Source: Roseiarcus sp963820095 | GTDB taxonomy: Bacteria; Pseudomonadota; Alphaproteobacteria; Rhizobiales; Beijerinckiaceae | DNA: 64,000 nt | Reading direction: 5' to 3' | NCBI GenBank assembly: GCA_963820095.1 | Contig: CAWFZA010000016.1 | Coordinates: forward strand, 14,211 to 78,210 | Shown: positions 8,745 to 17,930 of the stretch, in pieces | How the letters are laid out: every line of letters starts with the position of its first letter | Position numbering within the stretch: position 1 is the first letter of the stretch | Position numbers and translations under genes: made by a program | The notes under the pieces: model-generated | The model's database searches: none | Told to the model about the DNA's origin: nothing | The model's input: only the letters and a program-made list of their open reading frames with translations

Positions 8745-9161
8745 TCAGCCCATCGCGAAGTCCCAAAGGGAGCGCCAGACGCAGCGCTTCGCCGGATTCG
8801 TGAATGCGGCGGCGTCAAAGTGGGCCAGATGTCCGGTCGTTCCGTCGTCCGGCCAGCGGAAGCCGACTTCCACTTGGCCGGCACGCTCGATGACGAATTG
8901 CTGGACCGGTCCGGGATCGTCAGCGGCCGCTATGGCCGGCCCCAGCCGACCTATCGCCCCGTCCTGGTAGAGCCAGAGACGGCCGTCGGCCGAAGTCACC
9001 TTCACCTGGTGCGCGGATGCGTCATAGGCGACGACCAGGGGGCCGAGCTTGCCTTCACCCCTGTAATCGCATTGGCGGGTCACCGGCCCGGCTGCCTTCG
9101 CGGATGCGGCGGCGACGAGCACGGCGGTGAATGCGGCCATGGCGAGACGGGCGCGAGACAT
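8745..9161 (-). CDS. Hypothetical secreted protein
   Basis: A 138-residue protein with an N-terminal signal peptide (MSRARLAMAAFTAVLVAAASAKA, likely cleaved after AKA). The mature part is rich in beta strands (LGPLVVAYDASAHQVKVTSADGRLWLYQDG) and ends in AFTNPAKRCVWRSLWDF. Two cysteines could form a disulfide. I do not recognise the family. The ATG at 9161 was chosen over 9191 because the signal peptide starts there. Confidence 0.65.
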   Translation of the reverse strand: MSRARLAMAAFTAVLVAAASAKAAGPVTRQCDYRGEGKLGPLVVAYDASAHQVKVTSADGRLWLYQDGAIGRLGPAIAAADDPGPVQQFVIERAGQVEVGFRWPDDGTTGHLAHFDAAAFTNPAKRCVWRSLWDFAMG

Positions 9162-9348
9162 GTCGCTTGGAGCTCCCCAGCGTTGGAACAAAACTCTGTA
9201 TACTATTAGGCCAGCGCTGCAAAAGCCCGAAATTTTGGCGCCCTTGCCGTCCGTCAGCCCGGACGAGGAGGGGCCGGTTGCAATGCCACTTTAACCTGCT
9301 ATCAAGCCGCGCGCCGCGAGCCGGCGCCCGCTTGTTAAGGATCCGTTC

Positions 9349-9900
9349 ATGTTTGCTTGCAGCCGACGCTTCGCGCTCGCGCTTCCCCTGCTTGCCGTTA
9401 CGACCGCCTGGGCGGCCGAGGACGCCGACAACACCGCCATCCTCACGACGAAGCACGGCAAGGTCACGATTGAGCTTCATCCGGACTGGGCCCCGAAGAC
9501 CGTCGCCCAGTTCAAGACGCTGGTGAAGGACAAGTTCTACGACGGCCTGAAATTCCATCGCGTCATCCCAGGCTTCATGGCCCAGACCGGCGACCCGACT
9601 GGAACTGGCGGCGGCGGCTCGAAGCTGCCCAACGTGCCGGCCGAGTTCAATCAAACCCATTTCAAGCGCGGCATCCTCGGCATGGCGCGCACCGACGATC
9701 CGAACTCGGGAAATTCGCAGTTCTTCATCATGTTCGGCGACGCCGGCTCTCTGGATGGCAAATACACCGCCTTCGGCGAGGTCACGTCGGGCATGGACGC
9801 GGTCGACAAGATCAAGGCCGGAACCGAGGGCAACAACGGCGCCGTCGACAATCCCGACAAGATTGTCAGCCTGCGCATGGCCTCTGGCGCCAAGCAATAA
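9349..9900 (+). CDS. ppiA: Peptidyl-prolyl cis-trans isomerase, cyclophilin type, periplasmic
   Basis: A 183-residue cyclophilin with a signal peptide (MFACSRRFALALPLLAVTTAWA). The active-site motif is FHRVIPGFMAQTGDPTGTG, with the catalytic arginine in FHR, and the substrate pocket residues lie in GMARTDDPNSGNSQFFI. It speeds proline isomerisation during folding of exported proteins. The second cyclophilin starts 13 bases after its stop and lacks a signal peptide, so the pair is a periplasmic/cytosolic operon. Confidence 0.95.
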   Translation: MFACSRRFALALPLLAVTTAWAAEDADNTAILTTKHGKVTIELHPDWAPKTVAQFKTLVKDKFYDGLKFHRVIPGFMAQTGDPTGTGGGGSKLPNVPAEFNQTHFKRGILGMARTDDPNSGNSQFFIMFGDAGSLDGKYTAFGEVTSGMDAVDKIKAGTEGNNGAVDNPDKIVSLRMASGAKQ

Positions 9901-9913
9901 AGGAAACAACGAC

Positions 9914-10369
9914 ATGAGCAGTGCCGGCGATACCTTGACCCTCGAGACGAGCAAGGGCCCCGTGGTGATCGAAATGAACCCGTCGCTCGCGCCGGGCCAC
10001 GTCGCTCACATCAAGCGGCTGGTCTCGGAAGGATTCTACGACGGCATCGTCTTTCACCGCGTGATCGAGGGGTTCATGGCGCAAACCGGTTGTCCGCGCG
10101 GAACGGGCACGGGCGGATCGCAATATCCCGACCTCAAGGCCGAGTTCAACGGCGAGCCGCATGTCCGCGGCACGGTCTCGATGGCGCGCGCCGCGAGCCC
10201 GGATTCGGCCAATTCGCAGTTCTTCATCTGCTTCGGCGACGCGTCCTTCCTCGACCGCAAATATACGGTCTGGGGCAAGGTCGTCTCCGGCATGGAGAAC
10301 GTGGACAAGATCAAGCGCGGCGAGCCTGTGCGCGATCCCGACAAGATCATCAAGGCGACGCTGAGCTGA
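9914..10369 (+). CDS. ppiB: Peptidyl-prolyl cis-trans isomerase, cyclophilin type, cytosolic
   Basis: A 151-residue cyclophilin without signal peptide. It has FHRVIEGFMAQTGCPRGTG, SMARAASPDSANSQFF and the C-terminal KVVSGMENVDKI. It is clearly a duplicate of the upstream gene with the export signal removed. AAAGGAAACAAC precedes the ATG. The next gene, queA, starts about 50 bases later on the same strand. Confidence 0.95.
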   Translation: MSSAGDTLTLETSKGPVVIEMNPSLAPGHVAHIKRLVSEGFYDGIVFHRVIEGFMAQTGCPRGTGTGGSQYPDLKAEFNGEPHVRGTVSMARAASPDSANSQFFICFGDASFLDRKYTVWGKVVSGMENVDKIKRGEPVRDPDKIIKATLS

Positions 10370-10421
10370 GACCAGCGCGGAAGCGACATCGCGACGGATT
10401 GACGGTCTCGTCGGGAAGGCC

Positions 10422-11538
10422 ATGACCGCGATGCGGGTCGACGCCTTCGATTTCGATCTCCCGCCAGAACAGATCGCGCTTACGCCGGCAAATCCGCGGG
10501 ATAGCGCGCGGATGCTGGTCGTCGAGGCCGACGGCGACCTGACGGACGCGCAGGTGCGCGATCTGCCGGACTTCTTGAACCCTGGCGACGCGCTGGTCGT
10601 GAACGATACGCGGGTCATCCCCGCGCGGCTCGAGGGCGTGCGGGTCAGGGGTGGCGCCGTCGCTTCGATCGAAGCGACCCTGATCGAGCGCGTCGACGAT
10701 TGCCGCTGGCGGGCGCTCGCGCGGCCCGCCAAGAGGCTCGAGGCCGGCGAGCGCATCCGTTTCGGCGAGACGAGCGAGAGCATGGCGTGCCTGCTTGCGG
10801 CCCTCGACGCGGACGTGGAAGCGAAAGGGGAAGCGGGCGAGGTTCTGCTGCGCTTCGAGTTCACGGGCGCGGCGCTGGACGAGGCGATCGAGCGCCTCGG
10901 CGAATCCTCCCCTGCCGCCCTACATCGCCTCGCGGCGCGCGCTTTCGGAAAGCGACCGCGCCGACTACCAAACCATGTTCGGCGCCAAACCCGGCGCAGT
11001 GGCGGCGCCGACGGCGGGCCTGCATTTCACTCCCGCGCTCGTCGCCCGCCTCGCGGACCGTGGCGTGGCGCTGCACAAGGTCACGCTGCATGTCGGCGCG
11101 GGCACGTTCGCGCCCGTCCGCGTCGAGGATACGCGCGACCACAAGATGCATTCGGAATGGGGTTCGATCGATGCGGCGACCGCCGAGGCGCTGAACGCGG
11201 TGCGGGAAGCCGGAGGCCGGATCGTCTGTGTCGGGACGACGTCCGCGCGCGTCGTCGAAAGCGCCGCCGGCGAGAACGGGCGGCTTCATCCGTTTGCGGG
11301 CCGAACGGACATCTTCATCACGCCTGGCTATCGGTTTCGCTTTGTCGACGCGCTCCTCACCAACTTCCATCTGCCGCGCTCGACGCTCTTCATGCTCGTG
11401 TCAGCGTTCAGCGGTCTCAAGGCGATGCGCGCGGCCTATGCGCACGCCATCCAAGCTGGCTACCGGTTTTATTCCTACGGCGACGCCTGCCTCTTGACCC
11501 GCGCGGCTCAGGCAACTTCGCTGAACGGAACTCCGTGA
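10422..11538 (+). CDS. queA: S-adenosylmethionine:tRNA ribosyltransferase-isomerase, frame break
   Basis: About 372 residues. QueA transfers and isomerises the ribosyl part of SAM onto preQ1 in the wobble base of GUN-anticodon tRNAs, giving epoxyqueuosine. The N-terminus MRVDAFDFDLPPEQIALTPA and the boundary VNDTRVIPARL are typical. One inserted base near 10908 breaks the frame just before PLPPYI; downstream are MFGAKPGAVAAPTAGLHFT and TNFHLPRSTLFMLVSAF. The stop overlaps the start of tgt, so the two queuosine genes are translationally coupled. Confidence 0.93.
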
Positions 11539-12665
11539 CCGCCGAATTTTCCTTCGCCGTCCACGCCTGCGACGGAAAGGCGCGGGTCGGCGCGATCTCG
11601 ACCCCGCGCGGCGTCATTCACACGCCGGCCTTCATGCCGGTCGGCACGGCCGCGACGGTCAAGGCGATGCACCCGAATGCGGTGAGGGCGCTCGGCTACG
11701 ACATCGTGCTCTCCAACACCTATCATTTGATGTTGGCGCCGGGCGCCGAGCGGATCGCCGCGCTCGGCGGCCTCCATAAATTCATGAACTGGCCCCATCC
11801 CATCCTCACCAACTCCGGCGGCTTCCAGGTGATGAGCCTAGCCAAACTGCGCAAGCTCACCGAGCGCGGCGTGACCTTTCAGTCGCATGTCGACGGATCG
11901 CGCCATGACCTCACGCCCGAGCGTTCGATGGAAGTCCAGCGGCTTTTGGGCTCGGACATCCAGATGCAGCTCGACGAGTGCGTGCGGCTGCCCTGCTCGC
12001 GCGAGGAGGCCGAGCGCGCCATGCGTCTGTCGCTCCGATGGGCGGAGCGGTCGAAGAACGCCTTCGGCGAGCAACCGGGCCGGGCGATCTTCGGCATCGT
12101 CCAGGGGGGCGTGGAAAAGGATCTTCGCGTCCTCAGCGCTGAGGCGCTCGTCGACATGGACTTCCAAGGCTACGCGATCGGGGGATTGGCGGTCGGCGAG
12201 CCGCAGGCGGCGATGCTCGACATGATCGATGTCGTGGTCCCGCATCTTCCCTTCGATAGGCCGCGCTACCTCATGGGCGTGGGAACCCCGGATGATCTGC
12301 TTCAGGCGATGAGGCGCGGCGTCGACATGTGCGACTGCGTGATGCCGACCCGCGCGGGAAGGCACGGCATGGCGTTCACCCGCCGCGGCCGGCTCAACCT
12401 GCGCAACGCGCGTTTCGCCGACGATCCGCGGCCGATCGATCCCCTGTCGTCGTCTCCGATGGCGCGCGACTATTCCCGCGCCTATTGGCGACATCTCACG
12501 AAATCGGGCGAGATCCTCGCGATGATGGGCCTCACCGAAATCAACCTCGCCTATTACCAGGACCTCATGACGGGGGCCCGTCTTGCGATCAGCGAGGGGC
12601 GCCTGGACGCCTATATCGCCGAGACGCAACGCAACTGGGCGGAGGGCGAGGCGGAAGCGAGCTGA
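11535..12665 (+). CDS. tgt: Queuine/preQ1 tRNA-guanine transglycosylase without zinc ligands
   Basis: A 376-residue TIM-barrel enzyme that exchanges guanine-34 for preQ1 in tRNA. It starts at GTG 11535 inside the end of queA. The nucleophile region MCDCVMPTR, VQGG and GGLAVGEP are intact. However, the zinc site normally reading C-x-C-x2-C ... H is SSSPMA (Ser305, Ser307, Ala310), and the histidine position in TEINLAYY is Ile336. The base-binding segment reads ILTNSGGFQ (Asn93) where the family has Asp. Whether this is a lineage feature or loss of function is open. No frame break lies in this gene. Confidence 0.92.
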   Translation: MTAEFSFAVHACDGKARVGAISTPRGVIHTPAFMPVGTAATVKAMHPNAVRALGYDIVLSNTYHLMLAPGAERIAALGGLHKFMNWPHPILTNSGGFQVMSLAKLRKLTERGVTFQSHVDGSRHDLTPERSMEVQRLLGSDIQMQLDECVRLPCSREEAERAMRLSLRWAERSKNAFGEQPGRAIFGIVQGGVEKDLRVLSAEALVDMDFQGYAIGGLAVGEPQAAMLDMIDVVVPHLPFDRPRYLMGVGTPDDLLQAMRRGVDMCDCVMPTRAGRHGMAFTRRGRLNLRNARFADDPRPIDPLSSSPMARDYSRAYWRHLTKSGEILAMMGLTEINLAYYQDLMTGARLAISEGRLDAYIAETQRNWAEGEAEAS

Positions 12666-13412
12666 GGTCTATTTTTGGCCAAGCCGGCGCGGGCACAAAG
12701 TTACGCGAGGGAATGATTTCAACGGCTTAAGTGCGCTTTTGCGCAACTCTTCTTACTTCCTCGGTTGCGTCCCGATGATTGGATTGTGAAGCGGCCCTGC
12801 ACGGAAAGGACGGCTCTCCGGAGCCTTAGACTCGCACTTTTGATCAGGGCCCGCCGCCATAACTGTTTGACCACGGCCCGCCGCTGCAAATCATCTCCTG
12901 ATCGGAGGGTGGGGCTGGGCGGGCCGGCTCGACCCCGCGAGGGCGAGACGCTCGGCGCGCTCGGTCACGGGTATATCGATCCATCGAACGAGTAGAAAAT
13001 GCACTTAGCAAAAATAGGGGGCGAGACGCTCTTCCCGCGGCTCGCCCCTCTTCATTTTAGTCTTTGCGTTTCACAATCCTGGATATTTTCTACTATCCTC
13101 TCCGCGTATTGTTGGCGGTTCAAGACTGTCGAACGCTTTTGTCCTCCCACAGACCCTACGGCGTCCGGCGCCAAACCTTTTGGCAACGGCCTCCTTTTGA
13201 CAAATCAACGCTATTCCAATTTTTTGGCGATGTCACGCGGCGAAGCGCCTCTGCCATGCATATTTTTTCTAGCTTGGTCCAATTTGGTCAAATGTGCGCC
13301 AACGAATGCAAAAGTGCTATGCAGCCGGCGTCTCGATGCCCAGGGTTCGTCTTTCATCGGTTATCCGAATGCCGTAAAACCCGGGCCAAATGCCTGCAGC
13401 TCTGGAGTCAAA
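12666..13412. other. Non-coding stretch upstream of eno
   Basis: A 747-base gap. No conserved gene was found, and the open frame running into eno from 12999 has no recognisable domain before the enolase start. A hairpin GGGGCGAG (13018-13025) / CTCGCCCC (13041-13048) followed by TCTTCATTTT looks like a terminator. The 13-mer GGGCGAGACGCTC occurs twice, near 12941 and 13019. A small TGCGC-TTTT-GCGCA hairpin lies near 12732. Bases 13060-13400 are AT-richer than the surroundings and may hold the eno promoter. Confidence 0.5.
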
Positions 13413-14693
13413 ATGACTGCGATCGTCAACGTCGTCGGCCGCGAAATCCTCGACAGCCGGGGCAATCCAACGGTCGAGGTCGATGTCGTCCTGGAAGACG
13501 GCTCGATGGGACGAGCCGCCGTTCCGTCGGGCGCTTCCACCGGCACGCGCGAAGCGGTCGAACTGCGCGACGGGGACAAGGGACGGTTCGGCGGCAAGGG
13601 CGTCCTCAAGGCGGTTGAGGCGGTCAATCGCGACATTTTCGACGCCGTCTCCGGCCTTGAGGCCGAGGATCAGCTCAAGATCGATGAGACGATGATCGCG
13701 CTCGACGGCACGAACAACAAGTCGAGGCTCGGCGCCAACGCCATTCTCGGCGTCTCGCTGGCCGCCGCCAAGGCTGCTGCGGAAGCCTCGGGCCTGACGC
13801 TTTATCGCTACGTCGGCGGCGCCATGGCGCGAGTCCTGCCGACGCCCATGATGAATATCGTCAACGGCGGCGCCCACGCCGACAATCCGATCGATTTTCA
13901 GGAATTCATGGTCCTTCCGGTCGGAGCGCCGTCGTTCGCCGAGGCCGTGCGGTGGGGCGCGGAGACGTTTCATGCGCTCAAGGCCGCGCTGAAAAAGGCT
14001 GGACACAACACCAATGTCGGCGACGAAGGCGGCTTCGCGCCAAACCTGCCGTCGGCGGAGGCGGCGCTCGATTTCTGCCTCAAGGCGATCGAGGCGGCGG
14101 GCTTCAAACCGGGCGAGGAAATGGCCCTCGGGCTCGACTGCGCGGCGTCCGAATTCTTCAAGGACGGGAAATACGTCTACGAGGGCGAAGGCAAGACGCG
14201 CTCGGTCGAGGAGCAGGTCGACTATCTCGCCAAGCTCCAGGGCGCCTATCCGATCCTCTCGATCGAGGACGGGATGGCCGAGCAGGACTGGGCGGGCTGG
14301 AAGCTGCTCACCGACAAGATTGGGGGAAAGTGTCAGCTCGTGGGCGACGACATCTTTGTGACCAACGTTGAGATCCTCGAGCGTGGAATCAGGGAAGGGG
14401 TCGGGAATTCGATCCTCATCAAGGTCAACCAGATCGGCTCGCTCAGCGAGACGCTGGCCGCCGTCGATATGGCGCAGCGGGCCGGCTACACCGCGGTCAT
14501 GTCGCACCGGTCGGGCGAGACCGAGGATTCGACCATCGCGGACCTCGCGGTCGCGACCAATTGCGGGCAGATCAAGACGGGCTCGCTTTCGCGCTCGGAT
14601 CGCCTGGCGAAATACAACCAGCTGATCCGGATCGAGGAGGAGCTTGGCGAGCAGGCCCGCTATGCGGGGCGCGAGGCGATCAAGGCGGTTTAG
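13413..14693 (+). CDS. eno: Enolase
   Basis: A 426-residue glycolytic enzyme that dehydrates 2-phosphoglycerate to phosphoenolpyruvate. The start ATG 13413 gives MTAIVNVVGREILDSRGNPTVE, the universal enolase N-terminus. Metal ligands and catalytic residues are in LGLDCAASEF, SIEDGMAEQDW, QLVGDDIFVTN and IKVNQIGSLSE, and the signature SHRSGETEDSTIADLAV is complete. In-frame codons run upstream to 12999 but are unlike any enolase. In related bacteria ftsB follows directly; here a convergent L,D-transpeptidase-like gene intervenes. Confidence 0.97.
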   Translation: MTAIVNVVGREILDSRGNPTVEVDVVLEDGSMGRAAVPSGASTGTREAVELRDGDKGRFGGKGVLKAVEAVNRDIFDAVSGLEAEDQLKIDETMIALDGTNNKSRLGANAILGVSLAAAKAAAEASGLTLYRYVGGAMARVLPTPMMNIVNGGAHADNPIDFQEFMVLPVGAPSFAEAVRWGAETFHALKAALKKAGHNTNVGDEGGFAPNLPSAEAALDFCLKAIEAAGFKPGEEMALGLDCAASEFFKDGKYVYEGEGKTRSVEEQVDYLAKLQGAYPILSIEDGMAEQDWAGWKLLTDKIGGKCQLVGDDIFVTNVEILERGIREGVGNSILIKVNQIGSLSETLAAVDMAQRAGYTAVMSHRSGETEDSTIADLAVATNCGQIKTGSLSRSDRLAKYNQLIRIEEELGEQARYAGREAIKAV

Positions 14694-14697
14694 GGAT

Positions 14698-15702
14698 TCA
14701 AGGCTGCTTGCAAATTGGCGGGGTCCGCGCGGGCGGCGGCGGATGGTCCTTCTCGTATCGAGCAAGAATCGGCTCGAGAATTTCCTTGGGCCAAAACTTC
14801 GGAGAACCGATTTCCTTCAAGCAGGAGGCGTTCCAATAGGATCCTCCGCGCCCGGCTCGCGCGACGGCGTCGATGTCGCGCGATTCAGGATAAATGTAAA
14901 CTGTCGTCGGATTGTCCTTCACCATCGGGAGGATTTGCCTGGCGTCCGATGGCGACCAACTGGTGCAGCCATCGCTGCGGCCGCCGGCGTAATCCACCAG
15001 CTTTCCGACCGGAACGTAACCGTCATGGTTTGCGTACTGGCTGTCCGGACTTTTTCGCAGACATATTCCCGCCAACACCTCGGCTGCGTGCCCCCCGATT
15101 GCGCGCTGCCTGGCGTTTGCGGCCTCGCCTTCGCCGTCAAACTGCACGAACGAGCGGAGGAAAACGGCGTCTTCTTTCGCTGAGACGCGGTAATAGCCTT
15201 TGAAAGAGGTTTTCGTTTCGCTCGTCACATAGGCCCCGCCGGCCGTCAGTTCAGAATCCATCGCGTTGCCGAAGTTCTTCGCGCACCGTCTTCCGTTTGC
15301 AAAATCCGCGACGCCGTTCAAATCGCGGCCGCCGCCGTGACCCGCGGAAATCGCGCGAAACGACCGGTCGGCTTCGCAGATGATGTAAAACCGGCGCCCC
15401 GCTGCGCCGGCATTCGGGCGTGTAGCGTCCATGGCGAAGTAACAGGGATTTCTGACCCCCTTCTGAAAGTAGAGCGCGCGAGCCCTCGCCAAGACGACTG
15501 GCGCGATCTGACCTTCGCCTTCGCCCACATGGGCCTGCAGCCAGGCCGGAACGTCCGGCCCCGCCGCCCAAGTCGGGCCAAGAGCCAATAAGACGAGCGC
15601 GACGCTGAGGCCGAGGATGCTTGGACAGCGCAATCCCAACCGCAACGGATCATCTCCTATCGAAGCGTTTCGCGTTTGGCTCGGCGCAGGAACGATGACC
15701 AT
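14698..15702 (-). CDS. L,D-transpeptidase catalytic domain-like secreted protein
   Basis: About 334 residues. A hydrophobic N-terminal segment (ILGLSVALVLLALGPTWA) is a signal peptide. The region HGGGRDLNGVADF, then AIGGHAAEV and GGRSDGCTSWSP, resembles the murein L,D-transpeptidase fold, where a histidine and the cysteine of a S/GRSxGC motif form the active site. Such enzymes make 3-3 crosslinks or attach proteins to peptidoglycan. The assignment is from motifs only. The start is uncertain: ATG 15702 was preferred to an in-frame TTG at 15726. It ends 4 bases from eno on the opposite strand. Confidence 0.6.
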   Translation of the reverse strand: MVIVPAPSQTRNASIGDDPLRLGLRCPSILGLSVALVLLALGPTWAAGPDVPAWLQAHVGEGEGQIAPVVLARARALYFQKGVRNPCYFAMDATRPNAGAAGRRFYIICEADRSFRAISAGHGGGRDLNGVADFANGRRCAKNFGNAMDSELTAGGAYVTSETKTSFKGYYRVSAKEDAVFLRSFVQFDGEGEAANARQRAIGGHAAEVLAGICLRKSPDSQYANHDGYVPVGKLVDYAGGRSDGCTSWSPSDARQILPMVKDNPTTVYIYPESRDIDAVARAGRGGSYWNASCLKEIGSPKFWPKEILEPILARYEKDHPPPPARTPPICKQP

Positions 15703-15836
15703 CGCCGCGCCATCCAAGATACGCAAGTCGCGCGACCGTCTTGGCCGACCGCTCGGACTGCCGAAGCATGGGTGAACAACCCTGAAAAGCGCCTTTCATT
15801 AACTTCGCGCTAACGCTGCCGCCTCAGGATCGGCGC

Positions 15837-16256
15837 ATGGTCCGAAGGACGCGCCTGCGCTCGATCGTGCTGCCGATCGTTCTCTACCTCGTGCTCGGGG
15901 TTGCGAGCGGCTATCTGGTCTGGGGCGCGTCGAACGGCGAGCACGGGCTCAAGGCGAAGGAGAAGTTCGACGCCGAGGCGGTCGAGCTCAAAGCTCAGCT
16001 CGCTACGCTCAAGGAGGAACGGTCGCGCTGGGACCTGCGGGTCGCCAGCCTCAGGCCTGAAAGCGTCGACAGGGATCTCCTCGACGAGGAGGCGCACGCG
16101 CTGCTCGATCGCGTGGCCAAGGACGAGGTGGTCATTTTCCCCGGAGCCGCGCAAGGGCCGCTGAGCTTCGCGCGGAGGGCCGCGGCGAGGGAGGAAGATC
16201 AATCGAGCTTCAGTTGGATAACCGTTTCCTCGTGGATCTCTGACTTGATCTATTGA
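15837..16256 (+). CDS. ftsB: Septum formation initiator FtsB/DivIC family
   Basis: A 139-residue bitopic protein. A short basic N-terminus precedes a membrane helix (about 10-30, LPIVLYLVLGVASGYLVWGA), then a coiled coil (about 38-75, with LKAQLATLKEERSRWDLRVASL) and the family hallmark ESVDRDLLDEEAHALL. FtsB links FtsQ and FtsL in the divisome. Placement close to eno matches the usual alphaproteobacterial order. The C-terminal 25 residues are unusual and hydrophobic and may reflect a lost stop or frame error. Confidence 0.85.
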   Translation: MVRRTRLRSIVLPIVLYLVLGVASGYLVWGASNGEHGLKAKEKFDAEAVELKAQLATLKEERSRWDLRVASLRPESVDRDLLDEEAHALLDRVAKDEVVIFPGAAQGPLSFARRAAAREEDQSSFSWITVSSWISDLIY

Positions 16257-16432
16257 CGTCCGCTTGTGTCAGATGATCACAGTATGTCTGTGCCGTATGG
16301 CCTCGTCAGCCGATCAAAGTGACGAGTGTGCTCCCGTGACTAGATTTTGGCCCGCTCTTGAGCTTTCGGCTTGCACGAAGATGATCGCCGGCTTCGCGGG
16401 CCTCGGTTGGCTCGGTTGCTCAGGTCGACACG

Positions 16433-16507
16433 CGATCAGGCCCGCGGCCGCCTGATCGAACTGCAGAGAGAACACTGCCTCACAGGCCGCCGCGAGGCGG
16501 CCTTTTT
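16433..16507 (+). terminator. Two hairpins with terminator in the glyA leader
   Basis: A first hairpin has arms CGATCAGGC (16433-16441) and GCCTGATCG (16450-16458). A second has AGGCCGCC (16484-16491), loop GCGA and GGCGGCCT (16496-16503), followed by a T-run: a textbook intrinsic terminator. The loop segment CGCGGCCGCC of the first hairpin could pair with GGCGGCC of the terminator. It lies 78 bases upstream of glyA in a 328-base gap without other genes, so it is either an attenuator of glyA or the end of a small RNA. Confidence 0.65.
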
Positions 16508-16584
16508 GTTTCGCGCCGCAGTCTTTGCCCGTCTCGCGTTCGACCGTGTTAAAGCCGCCTTGAGATTATGGAAGGTCCGCCGCC

Positions 16585-17897
16585 ATGAACGTCACCGCTC
16601 AAACCCCCGCCGCCGCGACTCGATCCGCTCGAATTCGTTCTTTTCCGCGGACCTGGCCAGCGCCGATCCCGAAATCGCCCGCGCGATCGAACTCGAGCTT
16701 GGCCGTCAGCGCGATGGCATCGAGCTCATCGCCTCGGAAAACATCGTGTCGCGCGCCGTGCTCGAGGCGCAGGGCTCGGTGATGACCAACAAGTATGCGG
16801 AAGGCTATCCGGGCAGGCGTTATTATGGCGGCTGCCAGTTCGTCGACATCGCGGAGAAGCTGGCGATCGAGCGCGCCTGCCAATTGTTCGGCTGTGCTTA
16901 TGCCAACGTCCAGCCGAATTCCGGCAGCCAGGCCAATCAGGGCGTGTTCCTCGCTTTGATGCAGCCCGGCGATACATTCATGGGCCTCGATCTCGCGGCG
17001 GGCGGACATCTCACCCACGGCTCGCCGGTCAACATGTCCGGCCGCTGGTTCAAGCCGGTCGCCTATGGAGTCGATCGGACGACCCATCGGATCGACATGG
17101 ATCAGGTCGAGGCGCTGGCGCGCGAGCACAAGCCGAGGATGATCATCGCCGGCGGCTCGGCCTATGCGCGCCACTGGGACTTCGAGCGCTTCCGCGCCAT
17201 TTGCGACGCCGTTGGCGCCTATTTCGTCGTCGACATCGCCCATTTCGCCGGGCTGGTCGCGGGCGGCGCCCATCCCTCGCCGTTCCCGCACGCCCATGTC
17301 GTGACCACGACGACGCACAAGACCTTGCGCGGACCGCGCGGCGGCATGATCCTCACCAACGATCCGGACCTCGCCAAGAAGATCAACTCGGCGATTTTCC
17401 CCGGCCTCCAGGGCGGGCCGCTGATGCATGTCATCGCCGCCAAGGCGGTCTCGTTTCACGAGGCGCTGACCCCCGAGTTCAAGGCTTACGCTCATGCCGT
17501 GGTCGCCAACGCCAAGGCTCTTGCCGAACCTATCCTCGCCGGAGGCTACAAGCTCGTGACCGGGGGAACCGACAACCACCTGATGCTGGTCGATCTGACG
17601 CCCAAGGGACTGACCGGCAAGGCCGCCGAGGCGGCGCTCGACCGCGCCGACATCACCTGCAACAAGAACGGCATCCCGTTCGATCCGCAAAAGCCGACGG
17701 TGACCTCAGGGATTCGCCTTGGCTCCCCGGCCCCCACTTCGCGCGGGTTCGGCACGGAGGAATTCGCAGAGGTCGGGCGAATGATCGTCGAGATCCTCGA
17801 CGGCTTGGCGCAGAGCGGCGAATCGGGGAATGTGGCGGTCGAGGCGAAAGTGCGCGGCGACGTCGCCGATCTAACCCGGCGGTTCCCCATCTATTGA
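16585..17897 (+). CDS. glyA: Serine hydroxymethyltransferase, frame break
   Basis: About 438 residues; a PLP enzyme interconverting serine and glycine with tetrahydrofolate. The N-terminus MNVTAQTPAAATRSARIRS lies in one frame, and after an apparent one-base deletion near 16645 the protein continues FFSADLASADPEIARAIELE. The PLP lysine is in TTHKTLRGPRGG, and ENIVSRAVLEAQGS, YAEGYPGRRYYGG and QPNSGSQANQ are conserved. The leader contains a terminator hairpin. glyA is followed by nrdR, the usual alphaproteobacterial order glyA-nrdR-ribD. Confidence 0.95.
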
Positions 17898-17930
17898 GGG
17901 CGCCGGACGACCTTTGAAGGGCGGGCTCAG

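Noticed and set aside
12999..13412. N-terminal extension of enolase by 138 residues
   Set aside because: The extension has no similarity to enolases or other known domains and the universal start MTAIVNVVGREILDSRG lies at 13413.
13317..14765. A 482-codon open frame on the minus strand
   Set aside because: It lies fully opposite eno, which is unambiguous; the translated protein has no recognisable domain.
16253..16281. Promoter TTGACG-17-ATCACA before the glyA leader
   Set aside because: The -35 overlaps the end of ftsB and the -10 is poor, so I did not list it.
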